This document shows positions 6,605 to 9,262 of a stretch of 9,262 nucleotides of DNA, piece after piece. The position numbers and the translations under genes are program-made. Numbering within the stretch: position 1 is the first letter of the stretch; each line of letters starts with the position of its first letter. This stretch comes from Candidatus Melainabacteria bacterium (GTDB lineage Bacteria; Actinomycetota; Actinomycetes; Mycobacteriales; Pseudonocardiaceae): positions 1 to 9,262 of the forward strand of contig CAJCJE010000320.1 in assembly GCA_903970565.1 (NCBI GenBank), written 5' to 3'. The notes under the pieces are model-generated. The model was not told the origin of the DNA. It made no database searches and worked only from the letters and a program-made list of their open reading frames with translations.

Positions 6605-6620
6605 CTAATGCTCGGATAAT
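6591..6620 (+). promoter_or_regulatory. Predicted promoter of the ethA-type gene
   Basis: TTGAGA (6591-6596) and GATAAT (6615-6620) match the housekeeping -35 and -10 consensus at five of six positions each, with an 18-base spacer. Transcription would begin near 6627 and leave a leader of about 68 bases before the ATG at 6695. The spacer contains the palindrome at 6601-6614. Confidence 0.6.
6601..6614. promoter_or_regulatory. Palindromic operator CGAGCTAATGCTCG (TetR site candidate)
   Basis: Perfect five-base arms CGAGC and GCTCG flank TAAT. The site lies inside the ethA promoter spacer, next to its -10, and over the predicted start of transcription of the TetR gene on the other strand. A repressor bound here would block both promoters. 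Confidence 0.6.
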
Positions 6621-6624
6621 AGCA
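6616..6624 (-). promoter_or_regulatory. Predicted extended -10 promoter of the TetR gene
   Basis: On the minus strand TGC is followed directly by TATTAT (6621-6616), an extended -10 element one mismatch from consensus. It overlaps the ethA -10 almost completely in the opposite direction. A leader of about 80 bases would precede GTG 6530. No well-placed -35 is seen, as expected for an extended -10 promoter. Confidence 0.4.
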
Positions 6625-6694
6625 GTGGACGAGTCGCCCGGTCGGCAAAACCGCAGCTCGCCGCCATCCGTCACCGAGTACGTAGGAGCAGTTC

Positions 6695-8221
6695 ATGACC
6701 GACAGTCAGACCGACGGCGTCGTGGACGCGGTCACGGTCGATGTGCTCATCGTCGGCGCGGGCATCTCCGGTATCGACGCGGCGTACCGGATCAAGACCC
6801 AGCTGCCCGGCAAGAGCTACACGATCCTGGAGGGCCGCGACTCGCTCGGCGGCACCTGGGACCAGTTCCGGTATCCCGGCATCCGTTCCGACTCGGACAT
6901 GTTCACCTTCAGCTTCCCGTTCCGGCCGTGGAAATCGTCCAAGGCCATTTCCGAGGGGTCGCTGATCCTCGACTACCTCAAGGACACCGCGCGGGAGTTC
7001 GGCATCGACGAGCAGATCCGCTACGGCCACCGGGTCCTGCGCGCGGCCTGGTCGAGCGTCGACGCGACCTGGACCGTCGACGTCGAGGTGGGGCCGGAGC
7101 GCAGGCCGACCACCGTCACCTGCTCGTTCCTGTACCTGTGCACCGGTTACTACAGCTACGAATCCGGCCACCAGGTGCAGTTCCCCGGCCAGGAGGATTT
7201 CGCCGGCCAGGTCGTGCACCCGCAGTTCTGGCCGCAGGACCTGGACTACCAGGGCAAGCGCGTGGTGATCATCGGCAGCGGCGCCACCGCGGTCACCCTG
7301 GTGCCGGCCCTGGCGGACAGGGCCGAACTGGTGACCATGCTGCAACGCTCGCCGAGCTACGTGCTGACCCGGCCGGCCGGTGACGGTTTCGCCGACCGGA
7401 TACGCAAGTGGCTGCCGGCCGGCCTCGCGCACCGGGTGATCCGCGAGAAGAACGCGGCCCTCGCCGTGGCCGCCTACAAGTTCTTGCGGCGTTGGCCGGC
7501 GAAGGGGCGCGCGCTGATCCTGGACGGCATCGCCAAACAACTCGGTGGCGTGCTGCCGGTCGACCCGCACTTCACGCCCCGGTACGACCCATGGGACCAG
7601 CGGCTGTGCTTCGTGCCGGACGGCGATCTGTTCGCCGCGATCCGCGAGCGCAAGGCCACGGTCGTCACCGACCAGATCGAGACCTTCACCGAGAAGGGCA
7701 TCACACTCACCTCCGGAGCCGAACTCGAAGCCGACATCATCGTCACCGCGACCGGGCTGAAAATGGTCGCACTCGGCCAGGTCGAGGTCACCGTCGACGG
7801 CGAACGGGTCCAGCCGCACGACACCACCGTCTACAAGGGACTTATGCTCAGCGGCATCCCCAACCTGGCCTGGTGCGTCGGCTACATCAACAACTCCTGG
7901 ACGCTGCGCGCCGATCTCAGCGCCCAGTACGTCTGCCGGCTGCTCACCTACATGGACCAGCACCACTACGTAGCCGCCGTGCCGGAACTGCCGGCCGGCG
8001 AGCGCGGGGTGTCGGCCGGGCCGCTGCTGGACCTGGCATCCGGTTATGTGCAGCGGGCGACGGCCATCCTGCCCATCCAGGGTGCCGTGGCGCCGTGGCG
8101 GACTCGGCAGAACTACCTGGCCGACTCGGTCGGGCTGCGCTACGGCCGGGTCGACGACGGCGCGATGCGCTTCACCCGCGCGAACATCGGCGCCAGAACC
8201 CCCGTCGCCCTGGACCGCTGA
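6695..8221 (+). CDS. ethA: EthA-type FAD-dependent Baeyer-Villiger monooxygenase
   Basis: A complete 508-residue flavoprotein. The FAD site GAGISG (21-26) is followed by GGTWDQFRYPGIRSDSDM (52-69). The Baeyer-Villiger fingerprint FAGQVVHPQFWP (169-180) fits F-x-G-x3-H-x3-W-P, and the second Rossmann site GSGATAVTLVPALAD (194-208) binds NADPH. From recall, the same blocks and PWDQRLCFVPDGDLF, plus a near-identical SWTLRADL end region, are shared with Mycobacterium tuberculosis EthA (about 489 residues), which oxidises ketones and activates the prodrug ethionamide. The natural role is probably insertion of oxygen next to a carbonyl of a hydrophobic ketone. ATG 6695 has AGGAG six bases upstream. 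It is divergent from a TetR gene, with operators between. The last residues (TPVALDR) precede a 15-base tandem repeat that covers the stop codon, so the C-terminal tail may vary between strains. Confidence 0.93.
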   Translation: MTDSQTDGVVDAVTVDVLIVGAGISGIDAAYRIKTQLPGKSYTILEGRDSLGGTWDQFRYPGIRSDSDMFTFSFPFRPWKSSKAISEGSLILDYLKDTAREFGIDEQIRYGHRVLRAAWSSVDATWTVDVEVGPERRPTTVTCSFLYLCTGYYSYESGHQVQFPGQEDFAGQVVHPQFWPQDLDYQGKRVVIIGSGATAVTLVPALADRAELVTMLQRSPSYVLTRPAGDGFADRIRKWLPAGLAHRVIREKNAALAVAAYKFLRRWPAKGRALILDGIAKQLGGVLPVDPHFTPRYDPWDQRLCFVPDGDLFAAIRERKATVVTDQIETFTEKGITLTSGAELEADIIVTATGLKMVALGQVEVTVDGERVQPHDTTVYKGLMLSGIPNLAWCVGYINNSWTLRADLSAQYVCRLLTYMDQHHYVAAVPELPAGERGVSAGPLLDLASGYVQRATAILPIQGAVAPWRTRQNYLADSVGLRYGRVDDGAMRFTRANIGARTPVALDR

Positions 8222-8258
8222 ATCCCGAGTCGCTGAATCCTGGACCGCTGAATCCTGG
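8211..8258 (+). repeat. 15-base tandem repeat spanning the ethA stop codon
   Basis: TGGACCGCTGAATCC occurs at 8211-8225 and 8241-8255. A variant, CGAGTCGCTGAATCC, lies between them (8226-8240), and a partial copy TGGACCG starts at 8256. The TGA stop of the monooxygenase gene is inside the first unit. The unit length is a multiple of three, so each copy keeps a stop in the same frame. Replication slippage is the likely origin. Confidence 0.8.
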
Positions 8259-8274
8259 ACCGGGAGCCCGGTCC
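8257..8274 (+). terminator. GC-rich hairpin downstream of ethA
   Basis: GGACCGGG and CCCGGTCC are perfect eight-base arms separated by AG, effectively a seven-bp stem with a GAGC loop, 35 bases after the stop codon. The first arm uses the last partial unit of the tandem repeat. No T run follows, so termination would be weak or of the GC-hairpin type common in actinomycetes. Read-through into the next gene is possible. Confidence 0.45.
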
Positions 8275-8338
8275 GCGACATGTCGGTCCCGGCCGACGCG
8301 ATTCCGGGTGATGATGGTGTCCTCGCCGAGGAGACCAG

Positions 8339-8986
8339 ATGCCGAGACAGAATCGAGTTCGTCCGGACGGGGAACTGATCGCGGTCCCCGACCGCGGCCT
8401 GTTCTGGGGGAACCGGGGTTCGCTGCACAACCGGGACGGCCGGCTCGTTCGCCAGTCCAGGGGCCGGGCGTGGGTGATCTGCCTCCTGGAGTTCAAGGGG
8501 CGCCGACGCCAGCTCTGGGCGCCCGGCCGGCTCACCGAGCTGTTCTTCCTCGACGAGGCGACCGGACTGGCCGCCGGTCACCGGCCCTGCGGCGAATGCC
8601 GAAACGCCGAGTACCGGCAGTTCAAGGCGATCTGGGGCACCCTGTTCCCGGACGAACCGCTCAACCAGCCGGCGATCGACGCCCACCTCGACGCCGACCG
8701 CCGGACCGATCCTCCTGCCCGCGCCGGCGCCGGCTCCGGGACGTACGCGAAGCGCACCTACACCGAGGAGATCGGCGCCCTGCCGGCGGGAACCATGATC
8801 ACTCTCGACGGCCAACCCTGGCTGCTGCGCGCCGAGCACCTGCTCGCCTGGACTCCCGGCAGCTACCGAACCCGGCGCAGGCGGCCGGCCGAGGGCGAGG
8901 TCACCGTCCTCACCCCGCGCGCGACCGTGGCCGTGCTGTCGGCCGGCTACCAGCCGGTTCTGCATCCCTCCGCGTCCGAGGGCTGA
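8339..8986 (+). CDS. Conserved protein of unknown function with Ada-like H-x2-C-x2-C motif
   Basis: A 215-residue soluble protein, start ATG 8339 with GAGGAG five bases upstream. The function is not recognised. The block ELFFLDEATGLAAGHRPCGECR (67-88) is striking: the A-x2-A-A-G-x-R-P-C-x2-C pattern is like the second half of the zinc site of Ada methyltransferases and of small metal-binding domains fused to nucleases (typically AAGFRPCKRC or AGYRPCKVC). Candidate ligands are H81, C84 and C87, with H30 or C48 as a possible partner; the first Cys pair of true Ada is absent. The N-terminal part is rich in Trp/Arg/Gly (LFWGNRGSLHNRDG, WVICLLEFKGRRRQLW), and the Arg-rich YRTRRRRP segment near 165 suggests nucleic-acid contact. 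It follows the monooxygenase gene by 117 bases containing a repeat and hairpin, so co-transcription is uncertain. It ends 16 bases before a convergent gene. Confidence 0.75.
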   Translation: MPRQNRVRPDGELIAVPDRGLFWGNRGSLHNRDGRLVRQSRGRAWVICLLEFKGRRRQLWAPGRLTELFFLDEATGLAAGHRPCGECRNAEYRQFKAIWGTLFPDEPLNQPAIDAHLDADRRTDPPARAGAGSGTYAKRTYTEEIGALPAGTMITLDGQPWLLRAEHLLAWTPGSYRTRRRRPAEGEVTVLTPRATVAVLSAGYQPVLHPSASEG

Positions 8987-9002
8987 TGCCGGCCAACCGT
9001 TC

Positions 9003-9262
9003 TCAGTCCGGATAGCCGGGCTGCCACTGGTTGTCCCGCAGCGCCGTGCGCAGGTCGTCCTCGGTCGCCGACGGCGCGACCCCGTCGTCGACCGCTGTCA
9101 ACGCGGCGGCGAGGGCGACCTCGTAGGCGACCTCCCGCATGGTGGCGATCGGTGGCAGCAGGGTGCCCGAAGCGCCATACCGCGCGGCGGCCTCGCCGAG
9201 CGCCTTCGCCGCCGAGACCAGCATGTTGTCGGTCACCCGACGGGCCTTCGCCGCCGTCACCG
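9003..9262 (-). CDS. C-terminal end of a probable NAD-dependent malic enzyme (cut by window edge)
   Basis: The frame is open to the right edge; the last 86 codons or so are visible. AKARRVTDNMLVSAAKALGE, then LLPPIATMREVAYEVALAAA and a closing WQPGYPD resemble the C-terminus of bacterial malic enzymes (NAD-binding domain end: a V-T-D-x-M helix, then L-L-P-P and an R-E-V helix). Malic enzyme oxidatively decarboxylates malate to pyruvate in the cytoplasm. The GTG near the edge is almost certainly internal, since this family is normally 390-560 residues long. Only the tail can be judged, so the family call is from recollected similarity. The gene converges on the Ada-motif gene with 16 bases between them, and no terminator is seen. 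Confidence 0.7.
   Translation of the reverse strand, partial: VTAAKARRVTDNMLVSAAKALGEAAARYGASGTLLPPIATMREVAYEVALAAALTAVDDGVAPSATEDDLRTALRDNQWQPGYPD

Noticed and set aside
6531..6674. 48-codon N-terminal extension of the TetR protein
   Set aside because: The GTG at 6530 has a perfectly spaced GGAGG, the TetR fold begins just after it, and the extension overlaps the predicted promoters and operator.
6671..8965. Long minus-strand open frame (764 codons) opposite ethA and the Ada-motif gene
   Set aside because: It has low-complexity composition without motifs, and it crosses the divergent promoter region, the intergenic repeat and two well-supported genes.
1..9262. CRISPR array, tRNA/rRNA genes, insertion sequence, phage or toxin-antitoxin genes
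   Set aside because: No regularly spaced repeats with unique spacers, no tRNA- or rRNA-like sequence, no transposase or integrase motif and no terminal inverted repeats were seen; the short repeats at 6549-6604 and 8211-8258 do not fit these classes.

Overview
The window is about 9.3 kb of very GC-rich DNA. It has G/C-biased third codon positions, frequent GTG starts, strong GGAG/AGGAGG ribosome binding sites and the protein families of filamentous actinomycetes. The gene content (type III polyketide synthase with ICMT-like methyltransferase, an EthA-type monooxygenase, a ThuA-ricin secreted protein) fits Actinobacteria such as Pseudonocardiales or Streptomyces relatives. The genus cannot be fixed from this sequence alone.

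Left part (1-4200): a putative lipid-quinone or meroterpenoid locus. Four minus-strand genes read as one operon: type III polyketide synthase (3334 to 2255), ICMT-type membrane methyltransferase (2229 to 1699), FAD-dependent aromatic hydroxylase (1668 to 649) and a geranylgeranyl-reductase-family flavoprotein (642 to beyond the left edge). Gaps are 25, 30 and 6 bases. A UbiA-type prenyltransferase (3373-4200) diverges from the synthase across about 38 bases. The first three genes match the logic of the Streptomyces griseus srsABC phenolic-lipid pathway: make an alkylresorcinol-like phenol, O-methylate it, hydroxylate it to a (hydro)quinone. The UbiA enzyme and the geranylgeranyl-reductase-like enzyme add prenylation and double-bond reduction, suggesting a prenylated, partly saturated polyketide quinone. 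That product is an inference.

Middle (4201-5876): UbiA converges on a secreted ThuA-domain plus ricin-lectin protein (minus, 5661 to 4342). A strong 31-base hairpin lies between them. About 215 bases upstream of the ThuA gene hold no gene but contain two abutting palindromes in an AT-rich patch.

Right part (5877-9262): a TetR regulator (minus, 6530 to 5877) diverges from an EthA-type Baeyer-Villiger monooxygenase (6695-8221). The intergenic region has overlapping back-to-back -10 elements, a palindromic operator and three copies of a 10-base direct repeat. The layout resembles the mycobacterial ethR-ethA pair. A 15-base tandem repeat spans the ethA stop codon and ends in a hairpin. It is followed by a conserved unknown protein with an Ada-like H-x2-C-x2-C metal-site signature (8339-8986). 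The right edge holds the 3' end of a convergent, probable NAD-dependent malic enzyme gene.
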